From Gammaproteobacteria bacterium (GTDB taxonomy: Bacteria; Pseudomonadota; Gammaproteobacteria; S012-40), in NCBI GenBank assembly GCA_029857925.1, contig JAOUGF010000132.1, forward strand, positions 1 through 6,325: 6,325 bases of DNA. The letters run 5' to 3'. Each line of letters opens with the position of its first letter. Position 1 is the first letter of the stretch. Of this stretch, positions 6,215-6,325 are shown piece by piece. Below the pieces are notes generated by a model, which made no database searches, had not been told where the DNA came from, and was given only the letters and a program-made list of their open reading frames with translations. The position numbers and the translations under genes are program-made.

Positions 6215-6325
6215 TTATTTACTCTTAATCACTAATCGACTTTCGACCTTGTTGTCTTTATTGGTCGCCGCTTGGATTTCGACATTCATACCCTTGCCTT
6301 CGGTCAAACGCTTTTTAAGCTGATC
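6215..6325 (-). CDS. gspL: Type II secretion system protein L (GspL), C-terminal end only
   Basis: Thirty-six codons and a TAA are visible; the gene continues beyond the right edge. The tail DQLKKRLTEGKGMNVEI...VESRLVIKSK matches the last strand-helix-strand of the GspL periplasmic domain, where VESRLVI-type endings are common. Position directly before gspM, one base apart, is the standard order and supports the call. GspL spans the inner membrane and binds the ATPase GspE on the cytosolic side and GspM on the periplasmic side. The cytosolic domain and membrane segment are not in view. Confidence 0.82.
   Translation of the reverse strand, partial: DQLKKRLTEGKGMNVEIQAATNKDNKVESRLVIKSK

Overview
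This 6.3 kb window comes from a Gram-negative bacterium, most likely a gammaproteobacterium. The support is a type II secretion gene order gspL-gspM-gspN, a PilZ protein of a type I associate with gammaproteobacteria, and c-di-GMP enzymes of familiar proteobacterial architecture. Base composition is near balanced and all the main genes look native. Genus cannot be read from the sequence.

Layout. Plus strand: the 3' part of a large signalling gene (REC-PAS-degenerate GGDEF-EAL, open at the left edge, ends 1864), then an HD-GYP gene with an N-terminal DUF3391-like domain (1983-3197). Minus strand, read right to left: the last codons of gspL (6325-6215), gspM (6213-5710), gspN (5713-4922, sharing an ATGA junction with gspM), a 124-148 bp gap, a PilZ-domain gene (start uncertain, ends 4171) and a secreted Sel1-repeat gene (4116-3406). 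The two gene sets converge at 3198-3405. No gene-free stretch exceeds 300 bases.

The convergence point holds a 156 bp near-complete palindrome (3288-3443) flanked by TTAA on both sides. It looks like a MITE, a non-autonomous relative of an IS5-type insertion sequence. Its right end runs into the Sel1 gene and supplies the last 11 codons and the stop.

Functionally, three of the six proteins are c-di-GMP proteins. Two are predicted phosphodiesterases of different folds (EAL and HD-GYP) and one is a predicted receptor (PilZ), beside inner-membrane genes of the type II secretion system. The local GGDEF domain has lost key residues, so the plus-strand pair should act only to lower c-di-GMP. A link between this signalling set and secretion is my inference from position only.

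The most unusual points are: the PilZ gene, whose c-di-GMP-binding RxxxR motif lies upstream of its only conventional start codon, so that it needs an ATT start, a frameshift correction, or is damaged; the palindromic element that rewrote the end of the Sel1 gene; and two look-alike small palindromes in the PilZ upstream region. I found no tRNA, rRNA, CRISPR array or complete transposase gene. I also saw no clear evidence of a wholly new system.
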